A stretch of DNA of 64,000 nt, taken from NCBI RefSeq assembly GCF_024611995.1, contig NZ_CP102509.1, positions 496,001 through 560,000 on the forward strand. Reading direction: 5' to 3'. Of the stretch, positions 1-8,494 are shown in pieces. The DNA comes from Streptomyces sp. NBC_00162 (GTDB lineage Bacteria > Actinomycetota > Actinomycetes > Streptomycetales > Streptomycetaceae). Positions within the stretch are counted from its first letter, which is position 1. Every line of letters begins with the position of its first letter. Below the pieces are notes generated by a model. It was not told where the DNA came from. It did no database searches and saw only the letters and a list, made by a program, of their open reading frames with translations. A program made the translations under genes and the position numbers.

Positions 1-218
1 TCACCGCCCTCACCGCTCTCCCCGCCAGTGCCGATTCCGCCGTCGACGATCTGAACCTGGCCCTTGCCGACAACGACGCCGCTCGCCTCGTGCGCCCGTT
101 GGCCGACACCCGGCCTCATCTGCGGCCGGAGGATGCCGAGCTCGCCGAACGCATCGACGCCCTGACCCGACACACTGACCAGCTCCGCCAAGACACCCAC
201 GACCAGCGCAGCATGTGA
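1..218 (+). CDS. C-terminal end of an unknown protein (partial)
   Basis: An open frame enters from the left edge and ends in TGA at 216-218. It encodes about 71 residues, largely helical and rich in Asp, Ala, Leu and Arg, ending in ...DQRSM, with the strong G/C third-position bias of a real gene. The next gene starts 63 bases downstream on the same strand, so the two may be co-transcribed. The domain lies outside the window, so no function can be given. Confidence 0.5.
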   Translation, partial: TALTALPASADSAVDDLNLALADNDAARLVRPLADTRPHLRPEDAELAERIDALTRHTDQLRQDTHDQRSM

Positions 219-281
219 TCCGCACCCCGAACCCTCGACCGGCGTCGGGACCACGCCCGTCGACCCAAGGAGTGATCCACC

Positions 282-674
282 ATGGCCGAACGCCCTCTCC
301 AGGAGGCCGGCGGCAACGACATCGCCGTGGACGTCTTGGACCACACGGTCGCGGTCCGGCCCGTCGGAGAGATCGACATCGAGACGGCACCCTCCCTCCG
401 GCTCGCCCTCACCGAAGCTCTCGCCCACGCCTCATCGGCCAAGGCCGTGGTAGTCGACTGCAGCCGCCTCACCTTCTGCGACTCCTCGGCACTGAACGCA
501 CTCCTCACCGCGCGACGGGCAGCTCAGGAGACCGACACCGTCATCCGCCTGGCAGCCCCCAACCACCAGCTCCAGCGCCTCCTGGAGATGACCGGCGCCC
601 TGCCCCTCTTCCCCGTGGACGCAGACCCGCCGACCGACGGCCGCATTCCGAGTGACTGCGTCAGTGACAACTGA
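282..674 (+). CDS. STAS-domain anti-sigma factor antagonist
   Basis: A 130-residue protein made of one STAS domain, the usual size for SpoIIAA/BldG-type anti-anti-sigma factors. Members bind an anti-sigma kinase and are switched off by phosphorylation of a conserved serine. The phosphosite loop is visible as CDSSALNAL (about residues 66-74, Ser68/Ser69), preceded by the strand VVVDCSRL. The N-terminal strand IAVDVLDHTVAVRPVGEIDI is also typical. The ATG at 282 has AAGGAG about ten bases upstream. No sigma factor or anti-sigma kinase is adjacent, so the partner is unknown. Confidence 0.85.
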   Translation: MAERPLQEAGGNDIAVDVLDHTVAVRPVGEIDIETAPSLRLALTEALAHASSAKAVVVDCSRLTFCDSSALNALLTARRAAQETDTVIRLAAPNHQLQRLLEMTGALPLFPVDADPPTDGRIPSDCVSDN

Positions 675-748
675 CTCCATTGGGCGCTCAGTTTTGACTC
701 CACTCAGGGGCCTCAGAGACAAGATCTGAATGTGAGAAGTGACTCCAC
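672..748. repeat. Three direct copies of TGACTCCA(C), probable IS21-type end
   Basis: TGACTCCA occurs at 672, 695 and 740, the last two extended to TGACTCCAC. Multiple short terminal repeats are characteristic of IS21-family ends, and an IstB-like C-terminal fragment exists at 38.7 kb. The first copy overlaps the STAS stop codon, so the element would have inserted at the very end of that gene. No IstA reading frame was recognised beside it. Confidence 0.35.
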
Positions 749-1009
749 TTTGGACGCGTGAGAGACCGACTATTCGGCTGTTCCGGGCAGCGGCCGCTTC
801 GGTGGGGCGATGCCCCGCAGCTCATCCCGGTCATGGAACGCATCCACGTCGGCCGGCCGGGCGTGTTGGTGGCGTCTTGCGTTCCGTTCTCGTGGGACGG
901 CGGGGTCGAGGCGAGGAGTACGGACAGCAGCCAGGTCGGTCGTGTCCGGGAGATAGCGGGCGAGCGTGGGGTCGCAGCGGCGGAGGAAGGCGACCCGCTG
1001 GGCCATACA
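675..1009. other. Gene-free stretch with transposon debris
   Basis: No gene is supported here. One plus-strand segment near 810-860 reads PQLIPVMERIHVGRPG, which resembles the middle of IS5-type transposases (PQL.PVL..IRVPR.G), but it is short and interrupted. Together with the IS21-like repeats on its left and the IS701 remnant on its right, it looks like a graveyard of nested insertions. Confidence 0.3.
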
Positions 1010-1642
1010 CCATCCCGTCCACGACCTGTTCCCCGCGCTGCCCCGGCAGAAGTGGAAGCGCCGTTCCTGCGGGAACGGTGCCCACGGCCCGCGGGTCTAC
1101 GACTGGGCCAGGGTCGAGGTCCCTCCCTGGCATCGCGAGGACCGGCGGCACTGGGTGATCGCCCGCCGAAGTGTCCGCCGGCCCGAGGAAATCTCCTACT
1201 ACATCGCCTACTGCCCGGCCGAAACCACCCTCGACGAGCTCATCCGCATCGCGGGAAAGCCGGTGGGCGGTCGAGGAATGCTTCCAGACCGCAAAGCAGG
1301 AGTGCGGCCTGGACGACTACCAGGTCCGCCGCTACGACGGCTGGCACCGCCACATGACCCTGGCCATGGCCGCACACGCCTGCCTCACCGTCCTGCGGGC
1401 CCGCGAACTCGACACCGGGAAAGCAGAAACGGATCCTCCCAGCTCATACCCCTCACCCTCCCCGAACTCCGACGCCTGATCAGCCGGCTCACCTGACCCC
1501 GCCCAAGCATCGACCACATCCTGCACTGGTCACACTGGCGACGCAGACGACAACACCAAGCCCGCGTCAGCCACTACAAACGACGCGGCCACACACCACC
1601 CGAAGCCAACAAACCATCACAACAAAGACCGTTGCAGCACTA
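1010..1642 (+). pseudogene. IS701-family transposase, C-terminal remnant with frameshifts
   Basis: Successive frames read the C-terminal half of an IS701 (DDE_5-type) transposase. The pieces are VHDLFPALP...YDWARVEVPP, then [34 protein letters not shown]. After a frameshift near 1260 comes [29 protein letters not shown] (containing the conserved EECFQ.AK block). After another shift and stop come [13 protein letters not shown] and HILHWSHWRRRRQHQAR. Full-length members are about 400 residues, and the N-terminal half is missing. Not functional. Confidence 0.8.
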
Positions 1643-1715
1643 GCTGATGGCACCGAGAACGAGGCACGATTCCTGGACTGCTCGCGGACGCGGTCGTGGA
1701 CGGTCGAAGTACGCG

Positions 1716-2855
1716 TCAGCTGACCCGAAGACCGACCGCCAGCGTCAGTTCAAGGACCCGGTGTGGTGATGCGAGATCCGGAAACAGCTCCCGCAGCTGC
1801 GACATCCGGTACCGGACCGTCTGGGGATGGACGAACAACGCCGCCGCCACCTCGTCCCGCCTGCCCTGGTGCAGCAGCCACGCCCGCAACGTCTCCTCCA
1901 GCCGCCGTGCCGTCGCGACAGGCAAGGTCCGCAACGGTGCGAGGGCTCGGGCACGCAGGTCTGCGAACGCATCCACGTCGGCGCTCAGCACCAGCTCGGG
2001 CAGGTGGTCCTCGGTGTCGCGAATATCGGAGGAGAGGGAGCGCGCGCGTACGGCTCGTGCGTACGAGGCGGACGCGCGAGTCCATGGCCGGGCCGGGCCG
2101 ACCACGGCGGTGCGGTCGGTCAGCTGCCGCAAGAGATGTGATCGGTCGGCATCGGGGACGAGCAGCACACCGGTGGCGTCCGGCAGATCGTCGAGGACGA
2201 GGGTGCTCGGGTCGAGCGCGCGGTAGGCAGGCCGGGCCTGGGCGGCGGGCAGAAGGACCGCGGTCAGCGAAACCGGAGGCTGCCACCCGGCCCGTTGAAC
2301 AGAGGCCAGTAGCACGTCCGGGCTCGCGTCGGCGAGGAGGTCGCGGGCCAGGTGTTCCAGGTGGCGCTCGTGGGCCCTGCCCCGGGCGGCCAGTTCGTCG
2401 GCGTGGCCCGCGGCGCTCGCGGCAGAGAGCTCGTCGATGTAGGCGAAGGTCAGCTCGGCGAACTTGGCGACCTCGGCGGCGGGCAGACCTACGGGTACGG
2501 CGCCCGCTGCCAGGCATCGCCAGGCCACGCGGGCACCGACGCGGTAGGCGCTGAGCAGTGCGTCCATCGAACGGCCGTCGCGCACCTCGCCGCGGCCCAG
2601 CTCGTAGGCTGCGTCACCGCCGTCGCCGCCTGTGGCGTTCCCGCTCGCGAGGTCCAGGTAGTGCCCCAGGGCGGTACGGACGGCTCGGCGGATGGTGGCA
2701 CCCATGCGGCCCGAAAGGGCGTTGGCGTAGGAAGGGACCTCGTCGATGATCGCCTGGACGACCTCGTCGGCGGTGGTCTTCAGCGCGGCCCGAAGCGCGG
2801 TGACCGTCATCTCATCCAGGGCCAGTTCGCCGGCCCTCCGGATTGCATGGCTCAC
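1716..2855 (-). CDS. PucR-family transcriptional regulator
   Basis: About 379 residues with the PucR layout: an N-terminal helical region, a degenerate GGDEF-like middle, and a C-terminal helix-turn-helix. The HTH is visible as VAAALFVHPQTVRYRMSQL near the end. I chose the GTG at 2855 because AGGGA lies eight bases before it; an upstream TTG at 2876 would add seven residues. The gene is divergent from the ferredoxin reductase/desaturase operon across about 90 bases, so it probably controls that operon, perhaps in response to membrane lipid state. That role is inferred from position. Confidence 0.85.
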   Translation of the reverse strand: MSHAIRRAGELALDEMTVTALRAALKTTADEVVQAIIDEVPSYANALSGRMGATIRRAVRTALGHYLDLASGNATGGDGGDAAYELGRGEVRDGRSMDALLSAYRVGARVAWRCLAAGAVPVGLPAAEVAKFAELTFAYIDELSAASAAGHADELAARGRAHERHLEHLARDLLADASPDVLLASVQRAGWQPPVSLTAVLLPAAQARPAYRALDPSTLVLDDLPDATGVLLVPDADRSHLLRQLTDRTAVVGPARPWTRASASYARAVRARSLSSDIRDTEDHLPELVLSADVDAFADLRARALAPLRTLPVATARRLEETLRAWLLHQGRRDEVAAALFVHPQTVRYRMSQLRELFPDLASPHRVLELTLAVGLRVS

Positions 2856-2895
2856 GATTTTATTCCCTGCGAACAATTCAGCCGATCAGATTTAC

Positions 2896-2911
2896 GTCCT
2901 GTGGTCAGGAC
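2896..2911. promoter_or_regulatory. Inverted repeat in the PucR/desaturase intergenic region
   Basis: GTCCTG-TGGT-CAGGAC forms a perfect six-base dyad in the unusually A/T-rich intergenic region between the divergent PucR gene and the ferredoxin reductase. It is well placed to be an operator for one or both promoters. The short arms make it only a candidate. Confidence 0.35.
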
Positions 2912-2942
2912 TTTACCCCTTGAGGCGCAGCAAGCTGGAGTC

Positions 2943-3998
2943 ATGACGAGTACAGCCCTCCGCAGCAGGGCGTGGAAACTGCTGGAGATGGTCACGACGC
3001 CGCTGCTGCCGTCGGACTACCTCGACCTGGTCAGCCCGCTGCGTGCGGGCGCTGACCTGCGTGGGCGCATCGAGGCCGTGCACCCCGAGACGGGTGACGC
3101 CGCGACTGTCGTGATCAGGCCGGGACGGGGCTGGCGCGGCCACACAGCCGGTCAGTACGTGCGGATCGGGGTCGACGTCGACGGGGTGCGCCTGTGGCGT
3201 GCCTACTCCATCACCTCACCGACCAACCGCCGGGACGGCCGCGTCACGATCACCGTGAAGGCGATCCCGGACGGCAAAGTCAGCAACCACCTGGTCCGCA
3301 GGGCGAAACCGGGCACGCTGATCCAGCTCGACCAGGCGACCGGCGACTTCGTGCTGCCGCAGGCCAAGCCCGCCAAGGTGCTCTTCCTGACGGCCGGCAG
3401 CGGCATCACGCCCGTGATGGGCATGCTGCGCGACACCGAGTTCGACGACGTCGTCATGGTCCACTGCGCGCCACAGCCGCAAGACGTGATCTTCCGCAAC
3501 GATCTGCACGACCTGGTCGCGGACAAGAGGCTGCGGCTCACCGAGGTGCACACCGACACGGACGGCACCCTCGACATCGCCCGTCTCGACGAACTCGTGC
3601 CCGACTGGGCCGAGCGCGAGACCTGGGCCTGCGGGCCCGCGGGCCTGCTCGACGCCGCCGAGAAGCACTGGAGCGAGCACGGCGTCCCAGAGCGCCTGCA
3701 CACCGAACGCTTCCGCGCCGGCATCGTCGTCGCCGGCGACGGCGGCGAGGTCACGTTCAGCACCACCGGCAAGACCGTCGACGCGGACGGCGCCACGCCG
3801 TTGCTGGACGTCGGCGAGGAGGCCGGCGTGCTCATGCCCTCCGGGTGCCGGATGGGCATCTGCTTCGGCTGCGTCACGCCGCTCAAGGCGGGCGCCGTCC
3901 GCGACCTGCGCACCGGCGAGATCACCGAGGCCGAGCCGGGCGTCCTCATCCAGACCTGCGTGTCCGCCGCGGCGGGCCCCTGCGACATCGAACGGTAG
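2943..3998 (+). CDS. Ferredoxin reductase with C-terminal 2Fe-2S domain (desaturase electron donor)
   Basis: 351 residues, flavin reductase followed by plant-type ferredoxin. The FAD-binding motif RAYSITS (residues 86-92) and the NAD(P)H-side motif GSGITPVMGML (152-162) are present, as is the CGPAG motif near 230. The 2Fe-2S cysteines are C302, C307, C310 and C339, in C-x4-C-x2-C spacing. The protein should pass electrons from NAD(P)H to the membrane desaturase encoded seven bases downstream, as in the mycobacterial Rv3230c/DesA3 pair. The ATG at 2943 follows CTGGAG. All expected catalytic residues appear intact. Confidence 0.92.
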   Translation: MTSTALRSRAWKLLEMVTTPLLPSDYLDLVSPLRAGADLRGRIEAVHPETGDAATVVIRPGRGWRGHTAGQYVRIGVDVDGVRLWRAYSITSPTNRRDGRVTITVKAIPDGKVSNHLVRRAKPGTLIQLDQATGDFVLPQAKPAKVLFLTAGSGITPVMGMLRDTEFDDVVMVHCAPQPQDVIFRNDLHDLVADKRLRLTEVHTDTDGTLDIARLDELVPDWAERETWACGPAGLLDAAEKHWSEHGVPERLHTERFRAGIVVAGDGGEVTFSTTGKTVDADGATPLLDVGEEAGVLMPSGCRMGICFGCVTPLKAGAVRDLRTGEITEAEPGVLIQTCVSAAAGPCDIER

Positions 3999-4005
3999 GA
4001 GCACC

Positions 4006-5124
4006 TTGACCGCCATCGACCCCACCGCCCACCTGACCGCGGAGCAGATCGAGGAGCTGGGACGCGAGCTGGACGCGATCCGCGACGAGGTGATCGCCAG
4101 CCGCGGCGAGGAGGACGCCGCCTACATCCGCAAGGTCATCTCGGCGCAGCGCAAGCTCGAGCTGGTCAGCCGGGGCGTGCTGCTGTTCTCCTTCTTCCCG
4201 CCCGCGTGGCTGATCGGCACCGCCGGTCTGTCCGTGGCGAAGATCATGGACAACATGGAGATCGGCCACAACGTCCTGCACGGCCAATGGGACTGGATGC
4301 GGGACCCGAAGATCCACTCCACCACCTGGGACTGGGATCACGTCTCGCCAGCCGACCAGTGGAAGCACTCGCACAACGAGCTGCACCACACGTACACCAA
4401 CGTGATCGGCAAGGACAACGACCTCGGCTACGGCATCATGCGCGTCGACGAGGACCAGAAGTGGCACCCGTTCCACCTCGGCCAGCCGCTGTGGAACTTC
4501 ATCAACGCCTGCTTCTTCGAGTACGGCATCGCAGCGTACGACCTGGAGCTCGCCAAGAACCTGCACAAGCGCCGCCGCAAGAACCCGGAGTTCCGCGCGC
4601 GGGCCAAGGCCGTGGGCCGCAAGATCCGCAAGCAGGTGCTCAAGGACTACGTGATCCACCCGCTGCTGTCGGGCCCGTCGTTCCTCACCACGCTCGCCGC
4701 CACGTTCACCGCGAACCTGGTCCGCAACATCTGGTCCCACTCGGTGATCATGTGCGGGCACTTCCCCGAGGGCGTACAGGTCTTCGAGCGCCGGTCGATC
4801 AAGGACGAAACGCGCGGCCAGTGGTACCTGCGCCAGATGATGGGCTCGGCGAACATCAGCGGCAGCAGGGCCATGCACTTCATGACCGGCAACCTGTCGC
4901 ACCAGATCGAGCACCACCTGTTCCCGGACCTGCCGAGCAACCGGTACGCCGAGGTCGCGGTGAAGGTGCGCGCGCTGTTCGAGAAGTACGAGCTGGAGTA
5001 CGTCACCGGGCCGCTCCCCAAGCAGGTGTTCTCCGCGTGGCGCAAGGTCTTCCGGCTCTCACTGCCGAACAAGAAGCCCAAGGTCAAAACGCCGGACCGC
5101 GAGCAGGAGCTCGTCGCGGCCTGA
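4006..5124 (+). CDS. Membrane fatty acid (acyl-CoA) desaturase
   Basis: 372 residues with the three histidine boxes of membrane di-iron desaturases: GHNVLH (H88, H92), HSHNELHH (H121-H128) and HQIEHH (H299-H304). Hydrophobic segments near 55-75 and 220-250 would span the membrane. It should introduce a double bond into long-chain acyl groups using electrons from the reductase encoded just upstream. The start is TTG at 4006, placed by an AGGAG overlapping the reductase stop. Residues 183-212 and the C-terminus (after 350) are strongly basic. Closest family type is DesA3-like stearoyl-CoA Delta-9 desaturase; regiochemistry cannot be read from sequence. Confidence 0.92.
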   Translation: MTAIDPTAHLTAEQIEELGRELDAIRDEVIASRGEEDAAYIRKVISAQRKLELVSRGVLLFSFFPPAWLIGTAGLSVAKIMDNMEIGHNVLHGQWDWMRDPKIHSTTWDWDHVSPADQWKHSHNELHHTYTNVIGKDNDLGYGIMRVDEDQKWHPFHLGQPLWNFINACFFEYGIAAYDLELAKNLHKRRRKNPEFRARAKAVGRKIRKQVLKDYVIHPLLSGPSFLTTLAATFTANLVRNIWSHSVIMCGHFPEGVQVFERRSIKDETRGQWYLRQMMGSANISGSRAMHFMTGNLSHQIEHHLFPDLPSNRYAEVAVKVRALFEKYELEYVTGPLPKQVFSAWRKVFRLSLPNKKPKVKTPDREQELVAA

Positions 5125-5155
5125 TTCCCGGTATTGGTTCAGATCTTTCGGCCGG

Positions 5156-5173
5156 ACCGGCGGCACCGCCGGT
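5156..5173 (+). terminator. Hairpin after the desaturase gene
   Basis: ACCGGCGG-CA-CCGCCGGT is a perfect inverted repeat 32 bases past the desaturase stop. The loop is very tight and no T-run follows, as is common in this GC range. Likely the operon terminator. Confidence 0.4.
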
Positions 5174-5487
5174 ACGGTCAGCCGCGGTGGAACAGGTCTG
5201 CGCCTGCCGACCGGTGCCTTCCTTTTGGCGCGGTTCCTTCGCCGCCGGGAACCTCCCGGCCTTCCTGGCGCCACTGCCGCTCGAGGGCGTCGTAGATCGG
5301 AGAGTCCGACACCCACCCGCCGCCCGCCCGCACGTCGGCGAAACTTCTCTGCGCTGGAACGTTCCTGTGGTCCATAAGCAGCCCAACGACCCCACGCCGG
5401 GCGCCGTGGCGGCCCGTATCCCGACCGTCACCAGGAGACCCGCAACGGGGTGACGGTATGCCTGTCTTGGGCGCCGGCGGTTCGGGG
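5174..5487. other. No recognisable gene
   Basis: Reading frames here lack family motifs and overlap one another without a convincing start. I see nothing I can assign. Confidence 0.4.
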
Positions 5488-5700
5488 TCAGGATCCGAGG
5501 ACGAGCAGCACGCGGGGTGCGTTGGGCAGGTCTTCAGGGACTGTGGCGGTGCCGGTCAGGGGCATCAGGTGCCCGTTGGCGCAGTCGCCGGGCTGCTGAT
5601 GGTCGATCTCCCAGTCCCAGCCGGCCGGAATCGCGGGGGAACTGGTTGCGTAGAGAGGTTGGCGGCAGGAGCGACACCAGTAGAACGACCGCCCCCTCAC
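5488..5700 (-). CDS. Small putative zinc-binding protein
   Basis: A 70-residue frame begins with WCRSCRQPL (a C-x2-C pair) and later carries the cluster H-Q-Q-P-G-D-C-A-N-G-H, so a zinc site of C2-(C/H)2 type is plausible. The C-terminus reads DLPNAPRVLLVLGS. Composition looks protein-like rather than a shadow. No Shine-Dalgarno decides the start, and an upstream GTG is possible. Function unknown. Confidence 0.45.
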   Translation of the reverse strand: MRGRSFYWCRSCRQPLYATSSPAIPAGWDWEIDHQQPGDCANGHLMPLTGTATVPEDLPNAPRVLLVLGS

Positions 5701-5818
5701 CCCGGCGCCCCCTCCCGCGGACGCGCCACGACTGCCACTGCGGACGCTAGGACCCGGCCCGGCGAGCTGGAGCGGACCGGACGGCGAAAGCCCGGAACGA
5801 AAAAGCGGAATGCATCAT

Positions 5819-6211
5819 TCACATCAGCTGAAACGATCCGGCCGCCTCCACGTCACCCCTCCACAAGAGAGCGGCCTGCTGGCCGAGCACCCTGGCGTAG
5901 CCGGCAGCGCGAAGCGAACTGCGGCCTCCAGGCGCAAACAGGAGCGCGGTGTTCGGGCGCAGGCCCGTCGTTGCGCGGAGTGTGGTGTGCAGGCGGGTGC
6001 GCAGGCGTATGAGGGCGTGGAAGTCCGCGAGGTGCGTGAACCGGATCAGCAGGCGGTCGATCAGGATGCCGTCGCCGGCTCCCACCGCCCACACGATCGC
6101 CTCGACCGTCTCCCGTACCGCGGGAGACAGTAGCGAAGGACCGGCTGCGTGCCCGCCGAAACCGGGGCGGGCCCCCGCGGACGGCACCGTCACCTCGTCA
6201 CACACGGGCAA
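5819..6211 (-). CDS. Uncharacterised protein
   Basis: 130 residues with a central stretch ILIDRLLIRFTHLADFHALI and a helical, arginine-rich second half. No family recognised. It overlaps the left edge of the dnaE2-like remnant on the other strand, so one or both are relics. The opposite-strand frame looks like a shadow of this one. Confidence 0.35.
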   Translation of the reverse strand: MPVCDEVTVPSAGARPGFGGHAAGPSLLSPAVRETVEAIVWAVGAGDGILIDRLLIRFTHLADFHALIRLRTRLHTTLRATTGLRPNTALLFAPGGRSSLRAAGYARVLGQQAALLWRGDVEAAGSFQLM

Positions 6212-6237
6212 GGTCCCGACGAACCTGCACGCATGAT

Positions 6238-6651
6238 TGCGACCACGAGTTGGCGCTCCTCAATCATGGCTCGATCCTGCGCTCCCCCGAGGTCAGGCAA
6301 ACTCAGGAACGCACCGTCGGACTTGCCGACCAGCTCGGCATCCGAGCAGTGCTGACCAACGCGGTCCGCTACGCCGACCCCGCCCAGCACCGCCTTGCCG
6401 ATGTGCTCGGTGCGGCCCGGCTGCTGCGCCCGATCGACCGGCGGATGCTGGACTGCGGCGAGCGCTGGCTGAAAGACCCCGGTGCCATGAAGGCGGCGGC
6501 AGAGCGGATCGCGGAGGCGGTCGGAGCCAGCCCGGGCCGCGCGACCGCACTGCTGGCCGAGACGATCGGATCCGTCTCGGCCACTCAAGGATCCTGCCAG
6601 CTGCCGGTCAGCGCAGCACGGAGGAGAAGCTGTCCAGCTGGACCCAGGTGA
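6238..6651 (+). pseudogene. Fragment of error-prone DNA polymerase III alpha subunit (DnaE2-like)
   Basis: The frame encodes GIRAVLTNAVRYADPAQ, then HRLADVLGAARLLRPIDRR and GERWLKDPGAMKAAAERI. This is the segment that follows the PHP metal-binding part of actinobacterial DnaE2/DnaE alpha subunits. Full proteins are over 1,100 residues and only about 120 remain. Both ends are lost, and the 3' end abuts the convergent gene at 6608. DnaE2 normally takes part in damage-induced translesion synthesis. This remnant cannot. Confidence 0.7.
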
Positions 6652-7072
6652 CCTTGTTCGTGGCCTGGGGGCCGTAGACCATCACGCGACCTGCGGTATC
6701 GGCCTCGACGCGGGTGGAGTTGATGCCGAGGTTGTTGTTGCGGGGGCAGACGCCGCGGACCATCTTCGGCGGCTGGATCGCGGCCGGCAGATTGCCCAGC
6801 TGGGAGTCCGTGGCGAAGTCACAGCTGATGCGGCCGCGCAGCTGCAGGTACTCGGTGCCGGCGATGCTGACGACCCGGGCCTGCGGAGGCTCGCCGGCGG
6901 CGGCGGTGACTCCGGCGGCCAGTGCGATGTTGCTCCAGTCCACGACGGAGACGAATCCGCCCTGAGCCGTGGCGGCGGCGGAGTGCGCGAGGAGAGGAAG
7001 CCCGACGGCGGCAGCCGGGGCGGCTACCGCAGCGGCGAGGAGGGTACGGCGGCTCGGGGTGTGCGTGGTCAT
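6608..7072 (-). CDS. Tat-exported protein, paralogue of the neighbouring gene's C-terminus
   Basis: 154 residues. The N-terminus has a twin-arginine signal (SRRTLLAAAVAAPAAAVG), so the product should be exported folded. The mature part (W-S-N-I-A-L..., YLQLRGRISCDF, GVCPRNNNLGIN, MVYGPQATNKVTWVQLDS) matches the last 110 residues of the upstream gene at 7126 position by position. The two genes therefore share a beta-rich module. The ATG at 7072 has a perfect GGAGG seven bases ahead. It lies 53 bases downstream of its paralogue on the same strand. The module is probably a carbohydrate- or wall-binding beta domain; that is inference. Confidence 0.75.
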   Translation of the reverse strand: MTTHTPSRRTLLAAAVAAPAAAVGLPLLAHSAAATAQGGFVSVVDWSNIALAAGVTAAAGEPPQARVVSIAGTEYLQLRGRISCDFATDSQLGNLPAAIQPPKMVRGVCPRNNNLGINSTRVEADTAGRVMVYGPQATNKVTWVQLDSFSSVLR

Positions 7073-7125
7073 GGTGGATCCTCCGGATCGGGAAAGAACG
7101 GTGCGGTGCGTCGGGCGCTGCCCGG

Positions 7126-8382
7126 TCAGCGCCAGGCGACGGAGACGCTGTCGAGGTCGATCCAGGTGATGGCATTGTCGCTCGCGGCGCCGTACACCCA
7201 GAGCTGGCCGAACTGGTTGGCCTCGATCTGGCACACCCCGCGGCCGTAGTACATGTTGCGCGGCACGTTCTGCCTGGCGCTTCGGGTAGGGAAGAGCCGT
7301 TGCGGGAGGGTGGCCACGACGGAGTCTGCCGTCAGGTTGCCCGTGAGGATGCCGCGCAACTGGAGGAACACCGTGTCCCCGAGGGCGACGAGTCGGCCGC
7401 GCGGAGTCTCGGTTCCCGAGTTGATGCCGGGTGCGAGGGTCAGGTTCTCCCAGTCGGCGAGGACCTTCACGCCGTCGACCGCCGACTTGGTGGGGTACCA
7501 GCAGATGGTGATGTTGCGCCGCCCCGTCGTGCCGGGGACGGTGTCGCTGAACCCGAACAGTAGCCGCGTCTCGGCCGTCTCGGGATCGATCTCGACGGCG
7601 AGCCCCTCCGGCTCACGTCGCTGCAGGCCGTCGGCCGCGGTGACGACCTGCGTGTCAAGCTTTGCCCTGGTGTCTAGGGAGTACGAGGTAATGAAGGAGG
7701 TTCCCGGGTACGTCGTCACCGGGTCCTTCTTCCACTGGTAGACGTACAACACCCCGTTCAGGGTGGTGAAGCCCTGGAACGTGAGGCCCGTCTCGGCGCC
7801 GGCGGGGAGGGTGAAGGTCTCCCCCATTTCCACCCACTCGTCGTTCGCAGCCTTGGCCAGGTCGTAGCGGGTGAAACACCGAACGCCGGACTTGATGTAC
7901 ACGATCGTCAGGGTGTTGCCGGCGAGGTCGACGGACGGGCCTGTGCTCCGGCCGCCCGGCGGGCAGAACTTCTTCGCGGCCGGCACGTCTGCCTGGTCCA
8001 GGGTCGCACCGTTGACGAAGGGGAAGCGGGTGACCGCCGTGCCGAAGCTGTTACTGACCCCGTCGTTGGGATAGACGGGACCGACCTCGGTCCACAGGTA
8101 CGTCTGGGTGCCGACCGGCTGGGCACCCATCGAGATGCCATGTCCGAAGCCCGTGAGGTACATGCTGCCGGTCAGTTTGCCGGTCTTGCGGTCGATCCGG
8201 TTGAGGTACATGTTGCCCGCCGGCGTCGTCGCGGCGCTCTCCATCTGGAGGACGAACACGTGCCCGTTGAGCGAGTCGGTGGCGATCGCCTGCGGTGCCG
8301 GGTTCTTGGTCAAGGCGATCGTTTGGATCAGCTTGCCGGTCACCCCGGACAGATCGATCCCGTTTATATCTGTAAAGGACAT
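7126..8382 (-). CDS. Phage-baseplate-like / 'teichoic acid biosynthesis protein C'-type protein
   Basis: 418 residues beginning MSFTDINGIDLSGVTGKLI. The first 300 residues look like the family annotated in Streptomyces as phage baseplate protein or teichoic acid biosynthesis protein C. Typical motifs are QAIATDSLNGHVFVLQ, NRIDRKTGKLTGSMYL.GFGHGISMG and REPEGLAVEID, in a repeated beta-blade pattern. An additional C-terminal module (about 310-418) is homologous to the entire mature part of the gene at 6608. No signal peptide is evident. The biochemical role of this family is not established. The upstream flank is an IS5 remnant. Confidence 0.65.
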   Translation of the reverse strand: MSFTDINGIDLSGVTGKLIQTIALTKNPAPQAIATDSLNGHVFVLQMESAATTPAGNMYLNRIDRKTGKLTGSMYLTGFGHGISMGAQPVGTQTYLWTEVGPVYPNDGVSNSFGTAVTRFPFVNGATLDQADVPAAKKFCPPGGRSTGPSVDLAGNTLTIVYIKSGVRCFTRYDLAKAANDEWVEMGETFTLPAGAETGLTFQGFTTLNGVLYVYQWKKDPVTTYPGTSFITSYSLDTRAKLDTQVVTAADGLQRREPEGLAVEIDPETAETRLLFGFSDTVPGTTGRRNITICWYPTKSAVDGVKVLADWENLTLAPGINSGTETPRGRLVALGDTVFLQLRGILTGNLTADSVVATLPQRLFPTRSARQNVPRNMYYGRGVCQIEANQFGQLWVYGAASDNAITWIDLDSVSVAWR

Positions 8383-8494
8383 GCTTCCCTCCCATGGACC
8401 CGGTACGGACCCACCGACCGAGATCGTACTTGTGTGCCCATCTGGATCAATCCGTGCCAGGGGTGCCGCACTGCCGAACTGCGGTCGGTTCCTC

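Noticed and set aside
770..1006. Minus-strand frame MAQRVAFLRRCDPTLARY...
   Set aside because: Start and composition look plausible at first, but the interval is transposon debris and no family motif is present.
2352..2942. A long plus-strand frame running 590 bases upstream of the ferredoxin reductase
   Set aside because: It lies antisense inside the PucR gene, its residues are low complexity, and the reductase ATG at 2943 has a good ribosome site and family-consistent length.
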